This document shows positions 46,203 to 55,083 of a stretch of DNA of 64,000 nt, one piece after another. Under the pieces are notes generated by a model. It made no database searches and was not told the DNA's origin. It saw only the letters and a program-made list of their open reading frames with translations. This DNA comes from DASXRA01 sp036506155. GTDB taxonomy: Bacteria > Actinomycetota > Actinomycetes > Mycobacteriales > Jatrophihabitantaceae. The translations under genes were made by a program, and so were the position numbers. The stretch covers positions 95,652-159,651 of the forward strand of contig DASXSF010000157.1 in assembly GCA_036506155.1 (NCBI GenBank). Reading direction: 5' to 3'. Position 1 is the stretch's first letter; every line of letters starts with the position of its first letter.

Positions 46203-49200
46203 TCATCGCCGGGGTACAGGCGCCGTGGCAACCACGCCCAAGGCGTCAAGGATCCGGTTGCTTTCGCTCAACAGGCGCGTTGCGTCGGGCTGCCCGGCGC
46301 GCTTCGCAAGCTCTGCCAGACCGAGCAGGTTGAGCGCGTACTCGTGCCGGCCGTCGCCGGCGTCGGGGCAGCGCACACCCTCTTCGAACGCGGCGCGGGC
46401 GTCGTCGTCGCGTCCGGCCGCAAGCAACGCGCGACCGCGCACCCGGTGCACGGCCGCGAGCAGCGACTCGGCATGCAGCTCCTCGGCGCGTGCCACCGCC
46501 TCGTTCGCAACCGAGATCGCACGGTCCACGTCGCCCGCGTCGGTAAGGCACTCGGCCAAGGCCGTGTCGAGGCCAATCAGCTCGAGCGGCAGTCCCAGTT
46601 CGCTAAAGCCACCTCGTGCTGCTGCGAGCCAGGCGAGTGCCTCGCGGACGCGGCCCGAGCCCGCCAGCATCCGCCCCGTCTCGCGAGCCGCGAGGGCCAC
46701 GAGCTCGTGATCATCAGCCGCTTGGGCGGCGCGCTCCGCGGCGGCGAGCAGCGGTTCGGCCTCCGTGAACCGCCGCTGCCGGATGAGCAGGTCGGCCCGG
46801 TTGTACTGCGCATTCGCTTCGTTGGCCGTGTCGCCGATGCGTCGGAAGATATCCGCGGCGCGATCGAACCGGGCGGCCGAGCGGTCCCAGAGGCCGTCTT
46901 GCACCGCACTGATAGCGAGGTTGTTAAGGCAGTGCGCCTGCATGCGCAGGTTGCCGACGCGCTCGGAGATGGCCAGGGCGAGTTCGCCATACGGCTCGTC
47001 CTCGGCGACGCCGGCCTGGATGCACGCCAGGTGCCGCGTGTTGTATGCGTACGCCAGCGCGTCCTGGTCGCCGGAGGCGCGTGCCTCGCGGACCCCGACC
47101 TCGCTCCACCGCAGCGCCGCGCGCCGGTCGCCCTGCAGGTACTTGCAAAACGCGTAGCGCGTGGACAGGCGCGAGCGAGCGGCGTCGGCATCCGGTCCGA
47201 CAGTGGCGGCCAGCGCGCCACGAGCGTGGCTGAGCAGCCGCAGCGACGTGACGAACGAGCCCAGGCGCTGGTGCACCCCGGCCTCCTTCAGCATGAGCCT
47301 CGCGAGGCCGATCGCGTCACCGCGCCGGTACGGACGAGCGCGCCGGTACGCGGCGGCGGCGTCGCGGGAGAATCCGGCGATGTCGCGGACGTCTCCCAGC
47401 GCCTCGTGCACCGTGCCGATCTCCTCGGGCGTGGCACCGGCCGCGTGCGCCGACTCAAGGGCGCGCTCGAAAAATCCGATCGCGGCGGTGTACGCGTACT
47501 GGCCCTGCGCGCGCCGCCCTGCCATGCGGGAGTACGTCCAGGCCCGTTCCATATCGCCGGCGTGGAAGAAGTGCATCGACAGCCGCTCGCAAACCTCGTC
47601 GAGGTCCGGCGACGTCGACTCGATGACGCGCCCCGCGTAGTCGTGCAGGCGCCGCCGCAGGCGATAGGGGAGGCCGGCGTAGGCCGCGTCGCGAATCAGG
47701 GCATGGCGGAAGCGCCACATGCCGGCGCCGTCCGGGTGGACGAATTCGCCGAGCCGGTGCAGGTCCGCGTCGACCGGGCTTGCGCTCGCGGCGAGCATGT
47801 CGCGCAGCAGCGCCTCGGCGAAGCGCACGCCGAGCACGGCCGCGCAGCGCAGCACCGTGCGGTCGCCCGGGTCGAGCCGGTCGACCTCGGCGGTGAGGAC
47901 GGCCTCGACTGAGTCGGGCAGATCGGCCTCGCTCCCCGATCGCAGGGCAGCTGTAACCAGGGCGCGCAGGAACAGAGGATTGCCGCCGGCCTTGGCTGCG
48001 ATCGCGTTCATCGCGTGGGCGCTCAGCGGCGCGGCGTGAGTCGCCGCGTCCAGAAGGCTCAGCGCGGCCGCCGCGTCGATGGGCGCCAGGGGGAGCCGGT
48101 GGTAGTGGGTGCCGGTTCCCGCGGGCACGAAGCCGGTCGGGATGTCGCGCCGCGTCGCGAGCACGACCCACGGCTTGTCGTCGAGACCGGCCTCGACGGC
48201 GCGCAGCAGTCCGGCCGACGCATCGTCCATCAGGTGGGTGTTCTCGAAAACGAGCAGCGTCGGCGTCGGCAGCACCACCTGCATGAACTCGACCAGCACC
48301 TCGGCCATCCGCGCACGGCGAAACCGATCGTCGAGCTCGGCGGTCTCGCTCGTCGCGCCGACGTCGAGGTCGAGGACGATCCCGAGCAGCGGCAGCCACG
48401 GCAGCAGCTGTGGGGCGTTCCTCACGACGCGATACCTGAGCCGCTGCGCGGTCGCCTCGCCGCTGGTCGAGACGCCGACGCCGAGCAGCCCGCGCAGCAG
48501 CGTGCGGAACGGGACGTACGGAGTCCTCGAGTCGTACGAGCCGCTCGGCCCGCTGACCACCACTATGTCGGCCGCGTCGTGCACGACCTCCTGCACCAGC
48601 CGGGACTTGCCCATTCCGGGCTCGCCGATCACGTCGACGAGCGAACCCTGCCGCGCCCTCGCGGCGTCGAGTACCCGGCGCAGCATGGCCATCTCGGCAT
48701 CACGGCCGACGAACGTGTCGTCGGCAAACGCAGCCTCCGCAGTCTCACCCACCGGTGGCCCGACCGACACGGCGTGGATCGGCTGCGCCTTGCCCTTCAC
48801 CATGAACGGCTCGACATCGCCCGTCACGAACACGGTGCGCGAGCGCGACATCACCTCACGGGTGGCCAGCACCTCGCCGGGCTCGGCATGTGCCATGACC
48901 CGTGCTGCCGTGTTGATCGCGTCACCCTTGATCGAGTACGTCCGGCGGAACGCGGGGCCGAAGTCGCCGGCGAACACGCGTCCACGGTTGACGCCAGCGC
49001 GCAATGGCAGCCGCCCGCGGCGCTTGACGGCCAGTTGCACCGCGCGCAGCAGCCGGTCGTCGTCGCCGCCGCTGCTCCGCGGGGCGCCCGCGGCGAGCAT
49101 GATCTTGCCGCCGTCGCGGTTGATGTCGCTCTCGAGGAAGGACACGTCGTGCGCGGCGCAGGCGTCTTGGACGTTGCGCAGGCACTCGTCGAGGGCCTCG

Positions 49201-50030
49201 ACGGCGGCAGCCGGGCCGCTGGCGTAGATCACCGCGTCGGTGTGGGAGAACTCGATGAACGCCACCGCGACCTGGCGGTGTTCGGACTCGCCGGCGGCCG
49301 CCAGCAGGTGGGCACGCACCGGCGGTGGCAGCAGTTGGCGCACGTCGACCGCTTGATCCGCGCCGTCGGGCACGGCGAGGTCGGGCAGCACCGGCGCCGA
49401 CCGCAGCACCCGGCCGCCACGCACGGGCACGCCGAGCGAGGCTGGCGGCAGCAGCGCGGCGGTTGCGTCGCTGACCACGATCTGGCCGGCGGAGGTGAGC
49501 GATTCCATCATGGCGGTGATGCTCGCGCCTGGCCCGCTGACGATCAGCTCGCGGTGGATAAATGGGTCGCCGACCAGGAAGAAATCGAACCGGCCGCTGT
49601 GGATGCCGACCGACATGCGCAGTGTGACGCGACCCGTCGATACGCGGGCGCGCCCGACGCTGCGCAGCACGGTGCGCATTCGGTGGGCCGCGCGTGCTGC
49701 GTGCGCGGCATGGTGGGGCCCGCGAAAGAACAGGAGGATCGCGTCCCCGCCCCACTTGACCAGGTCGGCGCCGTCGGGAAGGGCAGCATCGAGGAGCGCG
49801 GCGAACGTGCCGTTCAGGATGTCGCTCATCTCCTCCGCGCCGACCCTTCCCTTGCGAGAAAGCCGTTCGGTCAGCGCCGTGAATCCGGAGATGTCCGCCA
49901 GGGCCATTGAGCCCTCGAGCGTGAGGTGCCGGCGATCGGGGTGCTCGGACAGCCACTCCGTCGCCAACCGGGGGACGTAGGCCTGCAGCGGACGCGCCGC
50001 CCGATCCGCATCGCCGACGACGCGGGTCAC
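46203..50030 (-). CDS. Tandem class III cyclase - ATPase - helical-repeat protein
   Basis: A 1,275-residue protein in three parts. Residues ~38-200 are a class III cyclase domain with the metal motif ADISGFT (Asp46), a VKWGGD segment with Lys92 and Asp96, but no Asn/Arg pair. Residues ~250-425 are a second cyclase domain lacking the first metal Asp but holding GDAINTAARV (Asp370, Asn373, Arg377). Together they form one composite active site; the Lys/Asp pair is the adenylate type. Walker A GEPGMGKS is at 469-476, followed by an STAND/LuxR-like ATPase. The last ~400 residues are TPR-like helices. GTG 50030 overlaps the transporter stop. There are no transmembrane segments. Confidence 0.85.
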   Translation of the reverse strand: MTRVVGDADRAARPLQAYVPRLATEWLSEHPDRRHLTLEGSMALADISGFTALTERLSRKGRVGAEEMSDILNGTFAALLDAALPDGADLVKWGGDAILLFFRGPHHAAHAARAAHRMRTVLRSVGRARVSTGRVTLRMSVGIHSGRFDFFLVGDPFIHRELIVSGPGASITAMMESLTSAGQIVVSDATAALLPPASLGVPVRGGRVLRSAPVLPDLAVPDGADQAVDVRQLLPPPVRAHLLAAAGESEHRQVAVAFIEFSHTDAVIYASGPAAAVEALDECLRNVQDACAAHDVSFLESDINRDGGKIMLAAGAPRSSGGDDDRLLRAVQLAVKRRGRLPLRAGVNRGRVFAGDFGPAFRRTYSIKGDAINTAARVMAHAEPGEVLATREVMSRSRTVFVTGDVEPFMVKGKAQPIHAVSVGPPVGETAEAAFADDTFVGRDAEMAMLRRVLDAARARQGSLVDVIGEPGMGKSRLVQEVVHDAADIVVVSGPSGSYDSRTPYVPFRTLLRGLLGVGVSTSGEATAQRLRYRVVRNAPQLLPWLPLLGIVLDLDVGATSETAELDDRFRRARMAEVLVEFMQVVLPTPTLLVFENTHLMDDASAGLLRAVEAGLDDKPWVVLATRRDIPTGFVPAGTGTHYHRLPLAPIDAAAALSLLDAATHAAPLSAHAMNAIAAKAGGNPLFLRALVTAALRSGSEADLPDSVEAVLTAEVDRLDPGDRTVLRCAAVLGVRFAEALLRDMLAASASPVDADLHRLGEFVHPDGAGMWRFRHALIRDAAYAGLPYRLRRRLHDYAGRVIESTSPDLDEVCERLSMHFFHAGDMERAWTYSRMAGRRAQGQYAYTAAIGFFERALESAHAAGATPEEIGTVHEALGDVRDIAGFSRDAAAAYRRARPYRRGDAIGLARLMLKEAGVHQRLGSFVTSLRLLSHARGALAATVGPDADAARSRLSTRYAFCKYLQGDRRAALRWSEVGVREARASGDQDALAYAYNTRHLACIQAGVAEDEPYGELALAISERVGNLRMQAHCLNNLAISAVQDGLWDRSAARFDRAADIFRRIGDTANEANAQYNRADLLIRQRRFTEAEPLLAAAERAAQAADDHELVALAARETGRMLAGSGRVREALAWLAAARGGFSELGLPLELIGLDTALAECLTDAGDVDRAISVANEAVARAEELHAESLLAAVHRVRGRALLAAGRDDDARAAFEEGVRCPDAGDGRHEYALNLLGLAELAKRAGQPDATRLLSESNRILDALGVVATAPVPRR

Positions 50031-51760
50031 TGGCTCGTCGCCGCCAGCCGCTCGTCGGCGAGATCCAAGGCGGCCCGAGCGCTGAGCCGGTTGCCGGTCA
50101 CTGCCGCCAGGTAGTCGGCGCGCGCCAGCGCGACCGTATGCAAGGTCTCGGTCGCGGTCACCGTCGCGGTACGCGGCACGTCGCGCAGCAGGGCGATCTC
50201 GCCGAAGCAGTCGCCCCGCTCCAGGGAGCGAACCGACCTCCCGCGCACGGTGACGTGCGCACGTCCGTCGACGATGACATGGAAGTGATCACCGTGGTCG
50301 CCTTCCCGCATGACCGCCTCGCCGGGGCGGTACTCGCGGCGTTCCAAGACGGTGGCCAACTGGTCGACGGTCGCCACCGGCAGCGGCGCGAACGTCGGCA
50401 GGCCGCGCAGCAACGCGATCTCGGGCCCCGGCACCGGAGTAGTCCGGTCGATCTGCACGAAGCGCGGCACGTATACCATCGCAAGAAGCGCCAGCGCGCC
50501 TCCGATCGCGACCAACGCACCGCGGGGGCCCAGCCAGTGCGAGATCGCCGGCGTTGCCAGCGAGCCGGCACTCACGCCGGCGAATACCACGATCTCGAAC
50601 GCGCCCATCGCCGGCGCTGCGTTCCGGCTGCCGAGCAGGCGCGGCATCAAGGTGAACGCGCTCGCGTCCTCGACCGCGTTGCCGGCTCCGACGACGACCA
50701 GCGCCAGGTAGGCAGCGGCCGGGGTCGAGATCACGCCGAGCGCCACGAGCGGCAGACCCCATAACGCCACGCCCAACACGAAGCACCGCCCCAGACGGGT
50801 CAGGTGTGCCAGCCTGGCGGCCAGCGCGGCACCGATGAGCCCGCCGGCACCGATCGCGGCGTTCAGCCAGCCCACAGCGCCGTTCCCCAGCGACAGCACG
50901 TCCAACGCGACGACGACGAGAAGGACGAGCAGGGCTCCGCGCACGAACGCCTGCGCGAAGCCGAGTACGACGTATCCTGCGGGCCGGGCGATCCGTAGCA
51001 GGGATGCCACGCCCGCGGCGATGTCGCGCAGCGGCCCTCGCGAACTCGTCTTACCGGCGCCCTGTGTCTGCGCGGGCATCCGCAGCCGCCACAACGCGAG
51101 GACCGCGGCGGCGAGGAACGCGGCGGCGACAGCGAGCGTTGCCCCCACGCCGGCGACGGCGAGCACCACCCCGGCGAGGGCCGGTCCCAAAAGCGCGGCG
51201 CAGTTCTCCGACATCGTCGCGGCGACGTTCGCTGCGGTCAGCTCCGCGGGTGTACGCGCGAGCCACGGCAGCGCGCTGGCCTGGGCGGGCCGGAACGTCG
51301 CGGTCATCGACGCGGAAATCGACGCGAGCGTGAGGACGACCGCCGGTGATGCGTGAAGCGCGGCCGCGGCACCAGCCAGCGCGACGAGCGTCGCCCGGGC
51401 CGCGGTCGTGGCGCGCAGCAGCCGGTCCACAGGCACCCGGTCGGTCAGGCCGAGCAACGCCGGCGTGACAATTGCCCCCGGCGCCGCCCGGGCGACACCG
51501 TAGATCGCAACGAGCGTCGCGCCGCCCTCGTCAAAGGCATAGACGAAAAGGGCAATCGTCGACGCGAAGAAGCCGACCAGGGACAGGCCCCAGGCCAGCT
51601 CGAGCCGTCGCACGTCCGCCAGTCGCAGCACCTCACGCAGTGCGTTCCACTGGTCGGCTCCCGCGCCGGACCGGCCCGGACGTCGCATCCGCCTCGCGGC
51701 GTCCGCCCGGCCGGTCGGTGCCGTTCCTCGCCCCGCAGCGCCGTCCCGGCTGGACCTCAT
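50027..51760 (-). CDS. MFS transporter fused to a cyclic-nucleotide-binding domain
   Basis: A 577-residue fusion. Residues ~35-440 are an MFS transporter of about 12 membrane segments with FRPAQASALPWLARTPAELT. The last ~134 residues (444-577) are a cyclic-nucleotide-binding domain: LRGLPTFAPLPVATVDQLA, a GDHGDHFHVIVDG beta roll, and the phosphate-binding cassette GDCFGEIALLRDVPRTATV with Glu521 and Arg530. ATG 51760 is preferred over a start 18 codons upstream because a GGGGA site precedes it. The GTGA overlap with the cyclase gene suggests the transporter senses the cyclase product. The substrate is unknown. Confidence 0.9.
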   Translation of the reverse strand: MRSSRDGAAGRGTAPTGRADAARRMRRPGRSGAGADQWNALREVLRLADVRRLELAWGLSLVGFFASTIALFVYAFDEGGATLVAIYGVARAAPGAIVTPALLGLTDRVPVDRLLRATTAARATLVALAGAAAALHASPAVVLTLASISASMTATFRPAQASALPWLARTPAELTAANVAATMSENCAALLGPALAGVVLAVAGVGATLAVAAAFLAAAVLALWRLRMPAQTQGAGKTSSRGPLRDIAAGVASLLRIARPAGYVVLGFAQAFVRGALLVLLVVVALDVLSLGNGAVGWLNAAIGAGGLIGAALAARLAHLTRLGRCFVLGVALWGLPLVALGVISTPAAAYLALVVVGAGNAVEDASAFTLMPRLLGSRNAAPAMGAFEIVVFAGVSAGSLATPAISHWLGPRGALVAIGGALALLAMVYVPRFVQIDRTTPVPGPEIALLRGLPTFAPLPVATVDQLATVLERREYRPGEAVMREGDHGDHFHVIVDGRAHVTVRGRSVRSLERGDCFGEIALLRDVPRTATVTATETLHTVALARADYLAAVTGNRLSARAALDLADERLAATSQ

Positions 51761-52029
51761 CTCGCGGTTCCCCTCCGTCTGCTGTCGAGGATCGCACCCG
51801 CGCTCCGACGACACCAGCCGTCACTCGGTGTCGCAAACCGATCGACGCGCTCGCCACTCCCGATTCGACAGCCGTCGGCCTTTTCGCGAGACGGCCGGCA
51901 GTATCAGTCGGCAATTGGCCGCCCGCGGAAGCGGTTAGGTGGCCATGTCTTGCTCGACCGAACCAGACGGCAGCAGTGGCCGGATTGGCTCAAAGCGTCG
52001 GCCAATCTCGCCGAGGGATCGCCAACGGC

Positions 52030-52043
52030 TATACACTGCGCCG
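52030..52043 (+). promoter_or_regulatory. Possible -10 of a leaderless transcript
   Basis: TATACACT (52030-52037) ends seven bases before the ATG at 52044, which would put the transcript start at or next to the start codon. No ribosome binding site is present, which fits a leaderless message. The -35 is weak. Confidence 0.35.
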
Positions 52044-52466
52044 ATGGCGCTCGGGATGCGCAAGGACACCAAAATCGAGCTGATCAAGAAGGTTCCGCTG
52101 TTCGCGCCCCTTACCAAGGCGCAGCTCGCGCAGGTCGCGTCGATCGCGGACGAGGTCGGCCTACCGGGGGGGAAGCAGCTAACGCGCCAAGGGGAGCGCG
52201 GCCGGGAGTTCTTCGTCCTCCTCGACGGTGAGGCGGAGGTCAGGCGCAACGGAAGGAAAGTCGCGACCATGGGGCCCGGCGATTTCTTCGGTGAGATCGC
52301 GCTGGTGTCCGACCGGCCTCGCAGCGCGACAGTCACCGCGGCCGATCGGGTGCGCGTGCTCGTGATCAGAGACGCGGATTTCCGCTCGGTGCTACTCCGC
52401 ACGCCGCAGATCGCACTGAAGGTGATGGAGGCTGTCGCCGAGCGTCTGCCGCCGGACGCAACTTAG
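52044..52466 (+). CDS. Stand-alone cyclic-nucleotide-binding protein
   Basis: A 140-residue protein that is almost all CNB domain. It opens ELIKKVPLFAPLTKAQLAQV, has a beta roll with EFFVLLDGEAEVRR, and a cassette GDFFGEIALVSDRPRSATV with Glu84 and Arg93. There is no helix-turn-helix, so it is not a CRP-type regulator. It is divergent from the MFS-CNB gene. It could act as a small sensor or regulator subunit for a partner protein. Confidence 0.88.
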   Translation: MALGMRKDTKIELIKKVPLFAPLTKAQLAQVASIADEVGLPGGKQLTRQGERGREFFVLLDGEAEVRRNGRKVATMGPGDFFGEIALVSDRPRSATVTAADRVRVLVIRDADFRSVLLRTPQIALKVMEAVAERLPPDAT

Positions 52467-53145
52467 CTTTCGTTGCGCTGGCACCTTGTCGAGGCCGGAG
52501 TTGCCGGTGCGGCGTAGCCGGGCGGTCGCCGGCGCGGTATTCGAAAGCGAATGCATACAGTGATCCTCAGACCCGTGCCGGACCCGCCAAAGCAGTTCAT
52601 CCCGGGGGTCTTTAGCCGTCCCCTTTGCGAGGGAACAATCATTCTCGACTGTTGCCGGTGTTTTGCGCGAGCCGCAGCAGGTGTGTTATGGGCGCGATGC
52701 CGGCCGCTCGCTTCCCTTCGCTCTTCAGCCCGGTTCGCACGGGCAGCATGAAGCCCCGAAAGCTTCGCCGATCGGCGACCGAAGCGGTCCTGTGCTCACA
52801 GAGTTGCCTGCGGGCTCGCCGAGCGCGACGCCAGATGCGGCCGAGTCGCGATCGTACCGATTTGCGTGTGAAACGGGACGCCAATGCGGAAGCATCGACA
52901 AAGTTCTCAGCGGCAAGATCGACCTCGCATTCACGCATCTGCTCGCCGGACACCCGAGTACGCACCTCCTCGCCGTTTCCGAGTCGCTGACCTTCGAGAT
53001 CTCAAGGACGCGCGCTTCATCTGCAAGCCGGCCGCAGCCAACGGCGCACTCAGATCCGCCCAGGGTCTAGGTATTAGGTAGCCAAGGTCTCAGGCTGCGT
53101 AGCCGGGCCTGACCCGGACGGCGACATCGCTTGTGGTGTGACGAG
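52467..53145. other. No supported gene
   Basis: A 679-bp gap between two CNB genes. All frames are short and overlapping. A plus-strand stretch at about 52900-52990 (GKIDLAFTHLLAGHPSTHLL) is slightly protein-like. I cannot support a gene. Confidence 0.5.
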
Positions 53146-53544
53146 CTAGAGCCGACGTTGCTCGCGCTCGGCGATCGCAGCGCGCAGACGCTCTGCGATT
53201 ACCGGCAACTCGTCGGCAATCATTCGCAGCTGGTGCGTCGTCAGCCTGATCGCTTTCGTCCGCGACGTGGTCACCACGCTTGCCGTCCGGCGCCGGTCTG
53301 ACGCCATCACGCCGATCTCGCCGAAGAAATCCCCCGGGCTGAGCGTATCCAGCTTCGTCGGGCCGTGCTTAACCTCCGCACTTCCCTCCACGATCACGTA
53401 AAAATCCCAGGCGAGCGCGCCGTCACGCACCAGCTCCTCGCCTTCGGGAACGTCGACCTCAATGGCGTACTGCGCGATCATCTCGAGTTGCCGCGTCGAC
53501 AGGCCGTCGAACAGCTCCAGTCCGTTCAGCTTGGCGACGTCCAT
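53146..53544 (-). CDS. Stand-alone cyclic-nucleotide-binding protein
   Basis: A 132-residue CNB protein, LNGLELFDGLSTRQLEMIA to a basic tail. The cassette GDFFGEIGVMASDRRRTASV keeps Glu76 and Arg86. A strong GGAGGAG site precedes the ATG. It has no DNA-binding domain. It is the third CNB domain within 3.5 kb. Confidence 0.88.
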   Translation of the reverse strand: MDVAKLNGLELFDGLSTRQLEMIAQYAIEVDVPEGEELVRDGALAWDFYVIVEGSAEVKHGPTKLDTLSPGDFFGEIGVMASDRRRTASVVTTSRTKAIRLTTHQLRMIADELPVIAERLRAAIAEREQRRL

Positions 53545-53654
53545 GCGCGAGCTCCTCCGTCAGATCTTGAAATGGTCTCACCGTGACTCCGAACTCGAAA
53601 AGCCCTGTACCGCCTGGTCCCCGTTGATCGACGTTCCGTTCTCGTCAGTCGCGC

Positions 53655-53936
53655 TCAGGTAACTATCCACACATCCGCATCAGGGTGCTCTGAACGCTTG
53701 CCGCCGGTCACCGCCCAGGTGCCGGTCGCCGGGTCGATCGGTCGCAGATTGCGCTCCGCCGCGCGCTCGTCGGCGATCCCGGCAGCGACTGCATCACGCG
53801 GCTCGATGACCAACGATCGGACCACGCTGCAAATCGCCACCGGGTCTGACGGCAAGTCTTCGCAGGCTGCCGACCGTGGCCCGGTCAGTCGAGTCAACCG
53901 GCCTGGAGCGTCGTAGTCGAACGATTGCTCAGCCAC
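53655..53936 (-). CDS. Truncated protein resembling the N-terminus of a transglutaminase-like family
   Basis: A 93-residue ORF from GTG 53936 with a CGGAG site. The order APGRLTRL, then LPSDPVAICSVVRSLVIEPR, then DERAAERNLRPID resembles the N-terminal ~65 residues of small actinobacterial transglutaminase-like proteins. The catalytic core that should follow is missing, and the last 25 residues look unrelated. It is probably a truncated gene. Confidence 0.4.
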   Translation of the reverse strand: MAEQSFDYDAPGRLTRLTGPRSAACEDLPSDPVAICSVVRSLVIEPRDAVAAGIADERAAERNLRPIDPATGTWAVTGGKRSEHPDADVWIVT

Positions 53937-54023
53937 GCTCCGCCGCTACCGGTGCGGCAGGACAACGACATCGCACTCATCGACAGAGCGCGGTGGCCGC
54001 GGCAAATCCGTGCGCCGGCTGGT

Positions 54024-54149
54024 TTATGGGTGTCGCTTACTTCCATCCTGCTTTCGGAACATTCCATCGGCGTTCTTTGCCTGCTCGTCGACAAACGGTC
54101 CCCCTGGGGTGGCGCTGAAGCCTTCGATGATGTCCTTCTTTCGTTGCAT
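54024..54149 (-). CDS. Small ORF, 41 residues
   Basis: ATG 54149 sits in a TGATG overlap with the upstream frame. The product begins MQRKKDIIEGFSATPGGPFV and is charged, with ordinary codon use that is less GC-rich than the surroundings. I do not recognise it. Overlap with the preceding stop suggests translational coupling. Confidence 0.35.
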   Translation of the reverse strand: MQRKKDIIEGFSATPGGPFVDEQAKNADGMFRKQDGSKRHP

Positions 54150-54306
54150 CACTCCTTGAGCACGCTACTCACGACTGCCTTGACCTTGGCCGGATTCGCA
54201 GGTAACGCGTCGCGATATTTCTCCAGGCCCACCCTAAGCGCGGTCAACTTCGGGGCTTCGATGGGAACCGAGGTTGAGGTACCTTTATAGAGTTTGTGGT
54301 AATCGT
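54149..54306 (-). pseudogene. Orphan C-terminal coding fragment of lower GC
   Basis: About 52 codons in one frame (LDDYHKLYKGTSTS, then LRVGLEKYRDALPANPAKVK) look protein-like and end in a TGA. Base composition is clearly less GC-rich than the neighbours. The frame runs back into the recombinase remnant, where it is not coding. This looks like the tail of a foreign gene joined to the broken recombinase. Confidence 0.35.
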
Positions 54307-54695
54307 CCAGGCCTCGAAGTGCAGGTGACTGAGCCCGAGTGTGGGCGACTGCGGCGACACGGTCGGGCGCCGGACGTACTCGGCTGGGGAGTGCTCGAGC
54401 ACGCCGTCGATCACGCAGGTGCGGTAGAAGCCAGCCACCACCGCCGACGGGAAACCGTGCTCGCGGCGTAGCGGCACTGTTCTTGCATCCACCGCACGAA
54501 CAGCTCGAGATACCGCCGGGTCGCGGCGAGCGGATCCAAGCCACGCTCCGTGCACCAGTGCAGGTAGGCGCGAAGATCGGAGTCGGTATGCAGTCTCGAC
54601 TGCTCCTTGAACCGCGCCAGATAGGCGGCTGCGGCCAGCCGCAGCGGGTCGAAACGCGGCGCAGGCAGCACCTGAGTACCTCTCCTGGACGTCAT
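54306..54695 (-). pseudogene. Tyrosine recombinase/integrase remnant (N-terminal domain, frameshifted)
   Basis: From ATG 54695 the first frame reads RFDPLRLAAAAYLARFKEQS and YLHWCTERGLDPLAATRRYL, a SAM-like core-binding domain of a tyrosine recombinase. After ASTVSRR near 54440 the signal moves one frame and continues VAGFYRTCVIDGVLEHSPAE to LGLSHLHFEA. The alignment then stops at about 54306, and the catalytic Arg-His-Arg-Tyr domain is missing. It is a truncated, frameshifted integrase-type gene. Confidence 0.65.
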
Positions 54696-55083
54696 CGCGC
54701 GACCATCCACCCGGCATCTGCAGCGTCGAGCCCTCTGGTCCCGCGCCGGCGGCGGCACTGACGGCGGCAGATCCGTGCACATCCGCGGCAGGTAGCGCGT
54801 GCATATGTACACGGTATTTGCGGGCGGTGAGCGCGGACTCAAGCCGTTCGATAGCCGTCGATACGTACGGCGAGTGCCTGGCCAGTCAGTCGCACAGATC
54901 GGTCTGTCAGGTCGTCGTTGACGGAACCCTCAAGCCCGGCGAGGACCCCCTGTCGTTTCGGTCGGCCCGCTTGGGACGGCAGCGGGTTGGGTCAGAGAGT
55001 CTCGCGGTGGTATGGGAGATTTTTGGGAGTATCCGCGCGGCCGGGCTTGCGCGCAGTACCGGCCGGCGCCGTCATCGTCGCGC

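Noticed and set aside
48015..49910. 631-codon plus-strand open frame opposite the cyclase
   Set aside because: Antisense to clear cyclase and ATPase motifs.
54860..54920. Inverted repeat around CAGTCGCACAGATCGG as an insertion-sequence end
   Set aside because: The arms are short and imperfect and no transposase is present.
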